Assembly (NCBI GenBank): GCA_002746975.1
Contig: NVXE01000008.1
Span: 33,667 to 97,666 of the forward strand
Length of the DNA stretch: 64,000 bases
Reading direction: 5' to 3'
Source: Bacteroidota bacterium
Lineage (GTDB): Bacteria; Bacteroidota; Bacteroidia; Flavobacteriales_D; Sanyastnellaceae
Part shown: one piece after another, positions 35,494 to 44,576 of the stretch
How positions within the stretch are numbered: the stretch's first letter is position 1
Layout of the letters: each line of letters begins with the position of its first letter
Made by a program: the position numbers and the translations under genes
The notes under the pieces: model-generated
The model's input: only the letters and a program-made list of their open reading frames with translations
What the model was told of the DNA's origin: nothing
Database searches by the model: none

Positions 35494-38130
35494 GTGGCAG
35501 GTAAGGTTACACCTTTGATGAAACAATATAATAGTATTAAGGTGAAACATCCTGATACAATATTATTGTTTCGTGTAGGAGATTTTTATGAAACGTTTGG
35601 CAAAGACGCTGTCATTGCTGCAGGTGTGCTAAATATTATTCTGGCAAAACGGGGTAATGGGAGTGCTTCTGAGATTGAACTTGCTGGATTCCCATATCAT
35701 TCATTAGACAACTACTTACCTAAACTAGTAAGAGCTGGACTTAAGGTGGCAGTATGCGATCAACTTGAAGATCCAAAGCTTGCAAAGGGTCTTGTAAAGC
35801 GAGGTGTTACAGAGCTTGTAACTCCAGGTGTAGTTATGCATGATCAAGTTTTAAAATCTAAACAAAACCATTACTTAGCTGCTTTACACTGGACTAGAAA
35901 GGTGTGTGGAGTTGCTTTTCTAGATATTTCTACGGGTGAATTTATGGCTGCACAGGGTGATACTGAATGGATTGATAGGCTGTTAAAAAGCCTTAATCCT
36001 AAAGAATGGGTATGCCAAAAACAGCATGAAAGTGATTTGGTTTCTCTGTTTGGAGATGATACACCACGTTCGAAGTTAGATGATTGGGTTTTTTCCGAAG
36101 AATATGCAGAAGAGAAGTTACATGGACAATTTGGGACGTCCTCTCTGAAAGGGTTTGGTCTAAATGATGCGCCTTTTGCCAAGGTGGCAGCAGGGGTGAT
36201 CTTGGAGTACTTAGATTTTACACATCACACGAAACTTGGACATCTTCAGGGAATTAAGCGATTACGAGAGGGAGACGGCATGTGGCTTGACCGATTCACT
36301 GTCAGGAATTTAGAAATTCTACAAGCATCTCATGCTGATGGGGTATCCCTTTCACATTGCATTGACAGAACCTCAACTCCCATGGGGGCTAGAATGCTAA
36401 GACGTTGGTTAGTAATGCCGTTAACGAACATCGAGGCTATAGAAGCTCGGCATAATGCTGTCGGTTCTCTATTAGAAGATGAAGATTTACTAGCTCGTTT
36501 AAAATCTATTTTACAGGGAGTGGGAGATTTGGAGCGACTTTCTTCTAAAGCTAGTTCAGCAAGAATTAACCCTCGTGAATTAGTACAACTAAGGCGAGGT
36601 CTAGAAGCCGTAATAACCGTTGCTGAAACAGCTGCTGGTGAAGAGGCCTTTATTCCAACTCTTGAAAGACTCTCTCCCTGTGACAAATTACTATTTCGAC
36701 TACAAAATGAACTTGAGGATGAGGCACCAAACCAAGTAGGTAAAGGTGCTGTGATAAAAGCGGGAGTTAGTAGCGAATTAGATGAAGTGAGAAGTTTGGC
36801 CTTTGAAAGTGATATAGCCTTAGAGGTGATTAGAAAACGAGAGGTTGAGATTACTGGTATTAGCTCATTGAAGATTGGGTTTAATAATGTTTTCGGGTAC
36901 TACCTTGAAGTAAGACATTCACATAAGGATAAAGTTCCTGAAGAATGGATTCGTAAACAAACCTTAACTCAGGCTGAGAGATATATCACTGAAGAATTAA
37001 AGATTCTTGAAACGAAAATTTTAGACGCAAAGGATAAAGCTCTTTCTATTGAGCAACGTCTGTATGAAAGTCTTGTGGCCGAAACCGTAAAAAATATTAA
37101 CGAACTAATTGGAAATGCAAGAGCAATGGGGGAAATTGATGTTCTTTCTAGCTTTGCAGAAATTGCTGCCGATTTTGGTTACACAAGACCTCGCATGAAA
37201 AAAGAGGCCGGAATTCAAATTGTGAATGGAAGACATCCTGTTATCGAGAGGCAGCTTCCTATTGGTGAAAGTTATATTTCGAACGATGTAACGCTTCATC
37301 CAGATAAAGCCCAAATCATTATGGTAACTGGGCCAAACATGTCTGGTAAAAGCGCCTTACTAAGGCAGACAGCTTTAATATGCCTTATGGCACAAAGTGG
37401 TGGATTCGTGCCTGCGAGGAGTGCGGAGCTTGGTATTTTAGATAGGATATTCACTCGTGTGGGTGCTTCAGACAACATCTCTTCTGGAGAATCCACGTTC
37501 ATGGTAGAAATGAATGAGACCGCTGCGATTCTAAATAACATTACAGATCGAAGCTTAGTTCTACTGGACGAAATTGGACGAGGCACTAGTACATATGATG
37601 GAGTGAGCATAGCTTGGGCGATTGCGGAACATCTGCATAATTCCGACAATCTTCGACCGCTCACCTTATTTGCTACACACTATCACGAGCTTAACGAGAT
37701 GCACGATTCCTTCCCACGAATACTGAATTTTAACGTCAGTGTTAAAGAAGTCGGAGGAAAAATTGTTTTCCTAAGAAAGCTAGTCCCTGGAGGGTCTAAT
37801 CACAGCTTTGGAATTCACGTTGCGAAACTTGCAGGAATGCCCAGAAGTTTAGTAAGAAGGGCCAAAGAGGTTTTAGTCGAACTAGAATCTCATAGGGCAG
37901 ATGCAAATGACAGAAGCGGTAGCGTTAAAGCCACAACTAACTCACCTAAGGTCGCACCTGTTAAATTGCCTAAAGTACAGGAAGGTGTTCAAATGAGCTT
38001 TTTCAAATTAGACGACCCAGCTTTAGAGGATGTTAGGGACAGACTCTTAGATCTTGATATAGATACTCTCACACCATTAGATGCTCTCCTAAAGTTGCAT
38101 GAGATAAGAAAGGTTGTAGGAGGTAAATAA
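35494..38130 (+). CDS. mutS: DNA mismatch repair protein MutS
   Basis: Recognises mismatches and small loops and starts mismatch repair. The 878-residue length is typical. The mismatch-recognition motif GDFYETF is near residue 28, with a connector and lever region after it. The ATPase has Walker A TGPNMSGKS, the signature SGESTFMVEM and DEIGRGTSTYDG. The C-terminal helix-turn-helix part ends in LDALLKLHEIRKVV. The start is GTG at 35494. Confidence 0.96.
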   Translation: MAGKVTPLMKQYNSIKVKHPDTILLFRVGDFYETFGKDAVIAAGVLNIILAKRGNGSASEIELAGFPYHSLDNYLPKLVRAGLKVAVCDQLEDPKLAKGLVKRGVTELVTPGVVMHDQVLKSKQNHYLAALHWTRKVCGVAFLDISTGEFMAAQGDTEWIDRLLKSLNPKEWVCQKQHESDLVSLFGDDTPRSKLDDWVFSEEYAEEKLHGQFGTSSLKGFGLNDAPFAKVAAGVILEYLDFTHHTKLGHLQGIKRLREGDGMWLDRFTVRNLEILQASHADGVSLSHCIDRTSTPMGARMLRRWLVMPLTNIEAIEARHNAVGSLLEDEDLLARLKSILQGVGDLERLSSKASSARINPRELVQLRRGLEAVITVAETAAGEEAFIPTLERLSPCDKLLFRLQNELEDEAPNQVGKGAVIKAGVSSELDEVRSLAFESDIALEVIRKREVEITGISSLKIGFNNVFGYYLEVRHSHKDKVPEEWIRKQTLTQAERYITEELKILETKILDAKDKALSIEQRLYESLVAETVKNINELIGNARAMGEIDVLSSFAEIAADFGYTRPRMKKEAGIQIVNGRHPVIERQLPIGESYISNDVTLHPDKAQIIMVTGPNMSGKSALLRQTALICLMAQSGGFVPARSAELGILDRIFTRVGASDNISSGESTFMVEMNETAAILNNITDRSLVLLDEIGRGTSTYDGVSIAWAIAEHLHNSDNLRPLTLFATHYHELNEMHDSFPRILNFNVSVKEVGGKIVFLRKLVPGGSNHSFGIHVAKLAGMPRSLVRRAKEVLVELESHRADANDRSGSVKATTNSPKVAPVKLPKVQEGVQMSFFKLDDPALEDVRDRLLDLDIDTLTPLDALLKLHEIRKVVGGK

Positions 38131-38150
38131 TTCTTCACACAACACTTATT

Positions 38151-39368
38151 CTAATAAGCTGCAAGTAGTAAGTCCAAATCTTTATATGGCAAACCTCTCT
38201 CTTCAGCTACCCCACGGTTAGTGATGACTCCTTTATACATATAAACTCCTGAACGTACAATATTAGCCATTCTAATGGCAGTAGAAACTCCTCCATCAGC
38301 AGCAATACTCAAAAGCAGAGGAGCAATAATATTACTCAAAGCTTGACTTGCAGTCCCCGAAACGCTTGAAGCGATGTTTGGCACACAGTAATGTATGACA
38401 CCGTTCTCTACATATGTTGGGCATTCGTGACTTGTAATTCTAGAAGTCTCAAAGCACCCCCCTGTGTCAATACAAACGTCAATAATTACAGACCCTTCTT
38501 TCATAGAGCTAACCATTGATTCGCTAACTATCATAGGGGCTCTCTGTCCATCTCCCTTTATAGACCCTATTGCTACATCAGCTGTCTTCAAGGCTTCATT
38601 TAATACTGATGGTTGCAAAGTTGAAGTCCAAACCCGAGCGCCCAAACTTTGCTGAATCCTCACTAATCTATGTGGTCTATTGTCAAAAATTTTCACTTGA
38701 GCTCCTAAACCCATAGCTGCCCTAGCTGCGAACTCACCAACAGTACCTGCACCTAAAATGACCACCTCGCTAGGCCTAACTCCACTTATACCACCTAGCA
38801 TCATCCCACGACCTTTCTCCCCTGACAACAATTCTCCCGCAGTTATAATACAGACATTACCCGCTATTTCACCCATTGCACGAACAAGTGGATATAGTCC
38901 ATTAACATTCTTGATGTAATCCCATGCTATACAAGTAGTCTTCTTCTTGCACAACAACTCAAGCAATTTTTCATTCTGTACACTTAATTGAATCGCGCTA
39001 ATTAAAGTCGCCCCTATACCCATCATTCTTACCTCCTCCATCGAAGGTGGCCCTACTTTTAAAACTAAACTTGACTGGAAAACGTCATTTCTATCATGAG
39101 AAATTCTAGCTCCTGACTCACTGTATTCAATATCTTCAAAATGGGAGTTTTTGCCTGCACCTGACTCGACAATTACTTGGTGTCCATGTGCTACAAGTAA
39201 AGCAACTGCTTCAGGAACTAGAGCTACACGTTTTTCTTGTAAGCTTGTCTCTTTGGGAATTCCGATTAGTAAATCTGACTGCCCTGCTAATACTTGAAGC
39301 AGCTCTTCTTGAGGTAATAGAGAAGCTTCTTTAGCCAAAGCCTTAATGTCTTTACGTGCGGTTTCCAT
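38151..39368 (-). CDS. ald: Alanine dehydrogenase
   Basis: NAD-dependent interconversion of alanine and pyruvate plus ammonia. The 405 residues belong to the alanine dehydrogenase/transhydrogenase alpha family. The substrate side has IGIPKETSLQEKRVALVPEAV and VLKVGPPS, and the nucleotide-binding domain has VVILGAGTVGEFAARAAMG followed by KIFDNR. A Bacteroidota-type N-terminal extension of about 35 residues is present. It lies 41 bases after tsaE in a porX-tsaE-ald series. A transhydrogenase alpha subunit is less likely because no beta subunit is near. Confidence 0.88.
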   Translation of the reverse strand: METARKDIKALAKEASLLPQEELLQVLAGQSDLLIGIPKETSLQEKRVALVPEAVALLVAHGHQVIVESGAGKNSHFEDIEYSESGARISHDRNDVFQSSLVLKVGPPSMEEVRMMGIGATLISAIQLSVQNEKLLELLCKKKTTCIAWDYIKNVNGLYPLVRAMGEIAGNVCIITAGELLSGEKGRGMMLGGISGVRPSEVVILGAGTVGEFAARAAMGLGAQVKIFDNRPHRLVRIQQSLGARVWTSTLQPSVLNEALKTADVAIGSIKGDGQRAPMIVSESMVSSMKEGSVIIDVCIDTGGCFETSRITSHECPTYVENGVIHYCVPNIASSVSGTASQALSNIIAPLLLSIAADGGVSTAIRMANIVRSGVYMYKGVITNRGVAEERGLPYKDLDLLLAAY

Positions 39369-39409
39369 TCTGAGTAATTATGAGTGTGAAATTAACACTT
39401 TACACTTTC

Positions 39410-39859
39410 CTAAACACTTTCTGGCCCTATCAAACTCAATTTTCTTTCATTATCAATTAAAGTTCTCTCAATTTTTAATATCCAAAGGTCTTCGGGCAAA
39501 TTATCTGCAATTCTTTCTGGCCACTCTAAAAAAGTCAACCCTTTCCCATTAAACAAATCGAAAACACCCACATCTTCAGCTTCCTCTTCGTCACGAAGTC
39601 TATATAAATCAACATGGTTAATCACACCTATTTCACCCGGACACAAGTAAACATTTATTAAGCCAAAAGTAGGACTTGAAACCTCATCGCTAACACCGAA
39701 ACTCGAGCACAGCTGCTTAATTAAAGTAGTTTTGCCTGCTCCCATTTCTCCATGAAATGCAATAACACCTTGTTTAGGTAATATTGAGGAAAGTTCATTC
39801 GCTACTATTCTAATTTCTTCTAATGTAAATCCTGAATGATTGTATTTATGGACCATCAT
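39410..39859 (-). CDS. tsaE: tRNA threonylcarbamoyladenosine synthesis ATPase TsaE
   Basis: ATPase that activates the TsaB-TsaD complex making t6A37 on ANN-decoding tRNAs. The 149-residue protein carries Walker A HGEMGAGKTTLIKQL, the conserved SSPTFGLINVY and INHVDLYRLRDEEEAEDVG, and TFLEWPERI. Its ATG at 39859 overlaps the porX stop as ATGA, implying translational coupling. Confidence 0.96.
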   Translation of the reverse strand: MMVHKYNHSGFTLEEIRIVANELSSILPKQGVIAFHGEMGAGKTTLIKQLCSSFGVSDEVSSPTFGLINVYLCPGEIGVINHVDLYRLRDEEEAEDVGVFDLFNGKGLTFLEWPERIADNLPEDLWILKIERTLIDNERKLSLIGPESV

Positions 39860-41430
39860 TCCTTCTTAGAATCGAGAACTGCAAACGGCACTATTACCTC
39901 CTCCATACTTACTCCTCCATGCTGAAAGGTATCCTTAAAATACTTTACGAATTGATGGTAGTTATTAGGGTAAACAAAGAAATCTCTTTCTTTCGCGAAT
40001 ACATAACTCGTGCTGACATTTGATTTAGGAAGACCTATTTTCTCAGGATTAACTCCCTCCATTACTTCTTTAGCATCATATCCCAAATTCTTTCCGACTT
40101 TATATCGCAAATTGCTATTTGTACTTCTATCTCCTCTAACTTTTACATCGTTATTTACTCTTATCGTACCGTGGTCAGTTGTAATAATAACTCTACCTCC
40201 TACCTCGCTCATTCTCTCAAACATTTCTCTCAAAGTACTGTGCTCAAACCATGTTAGGGTCAAAGATCTATAAGCTGCCTCATCATCAGCTAATTCTTTT
40301 ATCACCTCCATGTCAGTTCTTGCATGGCTTAGCATATCTACAAAATTGTATACTATAGTAGTTAAAACCTCTCCTTTTGTTTGATGAAATTGATCTAATA
40401 ATTTTTTTCCTGTTGCCAAATTTGCAACTTTATGATAGCTCGTCTTACCCTCAATTCCCATTCTCTCTAACAATTTTCCGAGCAATTCCTTTTCGTACTT
40501 ATTCTTAGAGCCTTCTTCTTCTTCGGAAATCCACCATTCAGGGTAGACTCTTTGAATATCAGCAGGCATCATCCCTGCGAAAAGTGAATTTCTTGCATAT
40601 TGGGTTGCAGTAGGAAGAATACTCATGTAAGCTTCATCTTTAACTACATGAAACATATCCTTTAACAAAGGTTCTATTGATCTCCATTGATCTAATCTTA
40701 AGTTATCTATCACAACGAGAAAAACCTGTTTCCCATTCGCAGACTCAATAATCTCAGGGAGCTTCGTTCTAAGCACTCTATGAGAAAGCAATGGCACTTC
40801 GCTATTTTCTTCTCCAGCCTGAACCCAATCCATGTAGTTTTCTTCTACAAACTTTCCAAACTGACGATTTGCATCCTCAAATTGCATTCCAAGCACGTCT
40901 TGCATACTGTCGTCCTCAGATCGTTCTAACTCTAATGTCCAGTGGACAAGTCTGCTATAAACATCGTACCAATCCTCAACATCCATACGACCCATTAACT
41001 TCATTCCCAACTCTCTGAACTCACGTTGATAATCCGTCATAACCTTCTCACTAACAATCCTTTGAGAGTCAAGACATTTTTTAACAGCCAGTAGAATTTG
41101 GTTTGGATTCACAGGTTTAATAAGATAATCACTAATCTTTGACCCAATAGCTTCCTCCATAATATGCTCCTCCTCACTCTTTGTAATCATGATAACAGGC
41201 AGGTGCGGCCTCAATTCTTTTATTCTCTGAAGTGTTTCAATACCATTAATCCCTGGCATATTTTCATCAAGAAAGACCAAATCAAATATTTCTTCCTCTA
41301 CCACCTCTAGTGCCTCAACACCACTATTTACAGGTGTTACTGTAAATCCTTTTCCCTCAAGAAATAAAATATGGGGCTTGAGCATATCGATTTCATCATC
41401 TGCCCATAGTATATGCGGTTGTCTCGTCAT
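39856..41430 (-). CDS. porX: PorX, response regulator with PglZ phosphatase-type domain
   Basis: Regulator of type IX secretion. In studied species it receives phosphate from PorY and works with an ECF sigma factor. I start at ATG 41430 (MTRQPHILWADDEIDML); the ATG at 41451 adds seven residues. The 524 residues comprise a receiver domain (1-125) with acidic D11 and D12, phosphoacceptor D55 in LVFLDENMPG and K105-type lysine in SDYLIKPVNP. A helical linker and then a PglZ domain (about 210-515) follow, with FLVVIDNLRLDQWR, FAGMMPADI, THSDHGT-like RVIITTDHGTIRV and KEVMEGVNPEKIG. The PorY kinase is not in the window. Confidence 0.95.
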   Translation of the reverse strand: MTRQPHILWADDEIDMLKPHILFLEGKGFTVTPVNSGVEALEVVEEEIFDLVFLDENMPGINGIETLQRIKELRPHLPVIMITKSEEEHIMEEAIGSKISDYLIKPVNPNQILLAVKKCLDSQRIVSEKVMTDYQREFRELGMKLMGRMDVEDWYDVYSRLVHWTLELERSEDDSMQDVLGMQFEDANRQFGKFVEENYMDWVQAGEENSEVPLLSHRVLRTKLPEIIESANGKQVFLVVIDNLRLDQWRSIEPLLKDMFHVVKDEAYMSILPTATQYARNSLFAGMMPADIQRVYPEWWISEEEEGSKNKYEKELLGKLLERMGIEGKTSYHKVANLATGKKLLDQFHQTKGEVLTTIVYNFVDMLSHARTDMEVIKELADDEAAYRSLTLTWFEHSTLREMFERMSEVGGRVIITTDHGTIRVNNDVKVRGDRSTNSNLRYKVGKNLGYDAKEVMEGVNPEKIGLPKSNVSTSYVFAKERDFFVYPNNYHQFVKYFKDTFQHGGVSMEEVIVPFAVLDSKKE

Positions 41431-41528
41431 GTGCTTAAGTATATTGCGCAAAGAAACATCAACGGTAGTGAGAAGGTTATTAGTATCTACTATTATCTTT
41501 TTACAAAACTTTAAAGTAATAGGCTTTT

Positions 41529-42770
41529 ATGGCGAATACAAATAAATATAAAATTCTTAACGACCCTATTTATGGATTCGTGACACTGCGACATTCATTT
41601 ACATTACAGCTTCTAGACCATCCATACGTCCAAAGACTGAGACGTATTAGTCAACTAGGATTAAGTCATTTGGTTTATCCAGGAGCCGTTCATAATAGGT
41701 TTCACCATGCGGTAGGCTCAATGTTTCTCATGCAACAAGCAATTGATAGCCTTAGATCCAAAGGTATAGAGATTTCACCTCAAGAAGATGAAGCTGTTTG
41801 TTTTGCTATACTTCTTCACGACGTTGGACATGGTCCTTTTAGTCACGCTTTAGAGCACAGTATTGTAAAAGGAGTACATCACGAGGACATATCAATTATG
41901 ATAATGGATCGTTTAAACAGAGATTTTGATGGCAAATTATCTCTTGCTATAAAAATATTCAAAAACGAATATTCTAAAAAATTCCTACACCAACTTGTAT
42001 CTTCTCAGCTTGATATGGACAGACTTGACTACTTAGCTCGTGACAGTTTCTACTCTGGAGTAACAGAAGGTAAAGTAGGTTCTGAGCGAATTATTAAGAT
42101 GCTTTCAGTATCTCAAGACAAACTTGTAGTTGAAGAAAAAGGGATTTACAGTATTGAGAAGTTTATTGTGGCAAGACGATTAATGTACTGGCAGGTTTAT
42201 TTGCACAGAACCGTGCTAAGTGCTGAGCACATGCTTACGTTAGTCCTTCGTAGAGCAAAACACCTTTCCCAAAACGGTTTGGACTTGTTTTCAACCCCAG
42301 CTCTATCAAAATTTCTTAAACACGATTACAACAAACAATCATTCGAAGCAAATCCCGACGTCCTAGATTCATTTTGTGAGCTAGACGATTCTGATATATA
42401 CAGTGCGATGAAGGCATGGAGACATAGTGACGACAAAGTTCTATCTTCACTTAGTTCTAGACTTCTCGACAGGAATTTATTCCGAATCGAATTAAGATCA
42501 GCCCCGTTTAGCGATAACGAAGTCGAAGAGCGAATACAAGAAGTAGTTTCAATAATGAACTTAACTCACGAGGAAGCAACTTATTTCGTTTCTAACGACA
42601 CAATAACGAACATAGCCTATTCCGAGAACGGTATCCAGATAATGTACAAAAACGGCGAGATAAAAGACTTTGCCGAAGCAAATGATCATCTCTCATTAGA
42701 ACACCTAATGCGCCCAGTAGTAAAGTCGTTCTTATGCTATCCTAAAGAAATAAAACCTCCAAACAGGTAG
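41529..42770 (+). CDS. HD-domain phosphohydrolase (dNTPase/SAMHD1-like)
   Basis: A 413-residue cytoplasmic HD hydrolase. Metal ligands are visible as histidines in NRFHHAVGS (near 58-60), the HD pair in LLHDVGHGPFSHALEH (near 96-97) and the late aspartate in SQLDMDRLDYLARDS. Relatives hydrolyse dNTPs to nucleosides and triphosphate. The precise substrate of this subgroup is uncertain. It stands alone between porX (divergent) and rng (convergent). Its stop codon precedes a hexanucleotide repeat. Confidence 0.85.
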   Translation: MANTNKYKILNDPIYGFVTLRHSFTLQLLDHPYVQRLRRISQLGLSHLVYPGAVHNRFHHAVGSMFLMQQAIDSLRSKGIEISPQEDEAVCFAILLHDVGHGPFSHALEHSIVKGVHHEDISIMIMDRLNRDFDGKLSLAIKIFKNEYSKKFLHQLVSSQLDMDRLDYLARDSFYSGVTEGKVGSERIIKMLSVSQDKLVVEEKGIYSIEKFIVARRLMYWQVYLHRTVLSAEHMLTLVLRRAKHLSQNGLDLFSTPALSKFLKHDYNKQSFEANPDVLDSFCELDDSDIYSAMKAWRHSDDKVLSSLSSRLLDRNLFRIELRSAPFSDNEVEERIQEVVSIMNLTHEEATYFVSNDTITNIAYSENGIQIMYKNGEIKDFAEANDHLSLEHLMRPVVKSFLCYPKEIKPPNR

Positions 42771-42779
42771 TCCCACAAA

Positions 42780-42815
42780 GTCGAAGTCGAAGTCAAAGTC
42801 GAAGTCGAAGTCGAA
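42780..42815. repeat. Six-copy GTCGAA tandem repeat
   Basis: Six contiguous GTCGAA units, the third one altered to GTCAAA, fill almost the whole gap between two convergent stop codons and end exactly at the rng stop. In both flanking frames the repeat is open, coding Val-Glu on the plus side and Phe-Asp on the minus side if either stop were lost. Confidence 0.9.
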
Positions 42816-44393
42816 TCATAAACTCAACTCCTCCCCTAACTCGGTGTAAATATGGTATTCCAAAATCTCCATCGAAGAGTTACTCTCCAATTCTAAGCTA
42901 ACTCCGAACTCCTTTTCCCAGTCTATCCTCTTAGAAGAACCGAGTAACCCATTTAGAGGCTTAAAAATCTCTCCTTTAACCAGGTATGCCTCAAGAATTG
43001 GGTGTAAAAGAATCGTTAACTTCTTATGCCCCTCACCTTTGGTAAGGTATTTCAAACTAGACTTAATAGTATCCGTGACGAGGATTGCAGCTTGAACTGA
43101 TCCTGTACCATTACACGAAGGACATCTATCTAGAGTTTGAACATTCGCTACATCTCTAACTCTTTGGCGAGTTAGCTCCATAACACCAAACTTTGAAGGA
43201 GGCGCAATATTATGCTTAGCTTTATCAATCTTCATTGCAGACTTCATGGAATCTGTGAGCTGTTTATTATGCTCACGTTTAGCCATATCTATAAAGTCAA
43301 TCGCTACAATTCCTCCGATATCTCTCAGACGTAATAGGCGTGCTATTTCTTCAACACACTCCAGGTTTGTTTGAAGGGCGTTTTCTTCTTGACTAGAAGC
43401 TCCCTTTTTCCTGCCTCCACTATTAACGTCAATGACGAACATAGCTTCGGTTTGTTCTATAATAAGGTAAGCACCACTTTGAAGAGATACCTTTTTCCCG
43501 AAAGTAGCTTTAATCTGACGGTGTATCGACAGAGTATTGAAAAGGTCTTTATCCTTCGAATACTTAACCATTTCCACCTTGTCAGACCCGGTAGATCCAA
43601 GGTATGTCCTGACTTCATCAGCAAGCTTTTCATCGTTTACACGAATCATCTCACACTCAGGTCTTAGAACATCACGTAGAACAGTACTCGTTTTATTGAG
43701 TTCTCCCAGAATTCGCTTCCCTGGCTTTGCTTGCTTAAGCCCTACAAATAATTCCCCCCACCTCTTCATCAAATCAGATAAATCGCTGTGAAGATCCGCA
43801 GAACCTTTCTCTTGGGCAACTGTTCTCACAATTATCCCAAATCCAGGAGGTCGAATACTTTGTATTAAGCTTTTAAGTCTAGTTCTTTCCTTCTCGCTCT
43901 TTATTCTAGAAGATAAGTTAACCTTATCTGAGAATGGAACGAGAACTAAAAAACGGCCTGGAAGTGTTACTTCAGCTGTTAGTCTAGGACCTTTAGAACT
44001 TATAGGCTCTTTCGTAACCTGTACCATTACGAGCTGTGACGAACTAACATAGTCCTTCATAGCTCCCTTTTTATCAATTTTCGGCTCTAACTTAAACTTC
44101 TCAATATCGCTTACAGGAAGTTTTCCTGACATTACGAGTTTTGTCCATTTTTGTTGAGTCTTATATTGAACTCCCAAATCACTATGGTGAAGAAAAGCAT
44201 CCCTCTCATAACCAACGTCGATAAAGCCGGCGTTGAGATTAGGCATCACTTTCCTTACACGTCCCAAGTAAATATCTCCTACCCTGTAGGATGTCTCACC
44301 TGGATCACGGTGAAGCTCGACGAGCTTACCTTCTTCAAGGATTGCTAACTCAACCCCCTTAGAGGTTGAGTTTATTATAAGTTCCGATTTCAA
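42816..44393 (-). CDS. rng: Ribonuclease G/E family endoribonuclease
   Basis: Single-strand-specific endoribonuclease for rRNA maturation and mRNA decay. The family's conserved beginning KSELIINSTSKGVELAILE follows a TTG at 44393, which I take as the start (525 residues). Another TTG at 44426 would add 11 poorly conserved residues, and there is no ATG. An S1-like domain has GDIYLGRVRKVMPNLNAGF. The catalytic DNase I-like part has FVIDVNSGG and GGIVAIDFIDM, and the zinc-link cysteines are in CPSCNGTGSV. It is last in a HU-TPR-mS38-like-rng series. Confidence 0.92.
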   Translation of the reverse strand: MKSELIINSTSKGVELAILEEGKLVELHRDPGETSYRVGDIYLGRVRKVMPNLNAGFIDVGYERDAFLHHSDLGVQYKTQQKWTKLVMSGKLPVSDIEKFKLEPKIDKKGAMKDYVSSSQLVMVQVTKEPISSKGPRLTAEVTLPGRFLVLVPFSDKVNLSSRIKSEKERTRLKSLIQSIRPPGFGIIVRTVAQEKGSADLHSDLSDLMKRWGELFVGLKQAKPGKRILGELNKTSTVLRDVLRPECEMIRVNDEKLADEVRTYLGSTGSDKVEMVKYSKDKDLFNTLSIHRQIKATFGKKVSLQSGAYLIIEQTEAMFVIDVNSGGRKKGASSQEENALQTNLECVEEIARLLRLRDIGGIVAIDFIDMAKREHNKQLTDSMKSAMKIDKAKHNIAPPSKFGVMELTRQRVRDVANVQTLDRCPSCNGTGSVQAAILVTDTIKSSLKYLTKGEGHKKLTILLHPILEAYLVKGEIFKPLNGLLGSSKRIDWEKEFGVSLELESNSSMEILEYHIYTELGEELSL

Positions 44394-44443
44394 GGCACGT
44401 AAATTGAAGCCTAAATAAATAGGCAAACAAAGAGTACGCTACC

Positions 44444-44464
44444 CAAGTCTGATAATCAGACTTG
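44444..44464. other. Perfect 10-bp inverted repeat between the 30-residue gene and rng
   Basis: CAAGTCTGAT, one base, ATCAGACTTG: a perfect 10-base dyad that would fold as an 8- to 9-base-pair hairpin in the mRNA. No T tract follows on either strand. The position, within the presumed polycistronic transcript and just ahead of an RNase G/E gene, suggests an RNA processing or stability element. Confidence 0.45.
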
Positions 44465-44472
44465 AGAAGAGA

Positions 44473-44565
44473 TTACTTCTTCTTCTTGTGACGATTCTTA
44501 CGTAGACGCTTCTTCCTCTTGTGTGTCGACATCTTATGACGCTTGCGTTTTTTTCCGCTTGGCAT
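44473..44565 (-). CDS. 30-residue AURKAIP1/COX24 (mS38-type) ribosomal-type protein
   Basis: A complete ORF of 30 codons from ATG 44565 to TAA at 44473. It starts MPSGKKRKRHKMSTHKRK and is almost entirely Lys, Arg and His. This matches the tiny basic proteins of Bacteroidota that are annotated as AURKAIP1/COX24-domain proteins, related to mitochondrial small-subunit protein mS38. By that relationship it probably binds the decoding region of the small ribosomal subunit; the bacterial role here is inference. It sits 11 bases after the TPR gene and upstream of rng. Confidence 0.85.
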   Translation of the reverse strand: MPSGKKRKRHKMSTHKRKKRLRKNRHKKKK

Positions 44566-44576
44566 GATAACTAAAT

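Noticed and set aside
39856-41430. PglZ domain taken as a sign of a BREX/Pgl phage-defence system
   Set aside because: The fused receiver domain, the length and the tsaE neighbour identify PorX. No brxA, brxC or methyltransferase genes are present.
41529-42770. HD hydrolase as a dNTP-depleting anti-phage effector
   Set aside because: It stands alone among housekeeping genes, with no defence neighbours or signs of transfer.
44444-44464. The dyad as a rho-independent terminator before rng
   Set aside because: There is no T tract on either strand, and rng would otherwise need its own promoter, which I could not find as an exact TAnnTTTG.
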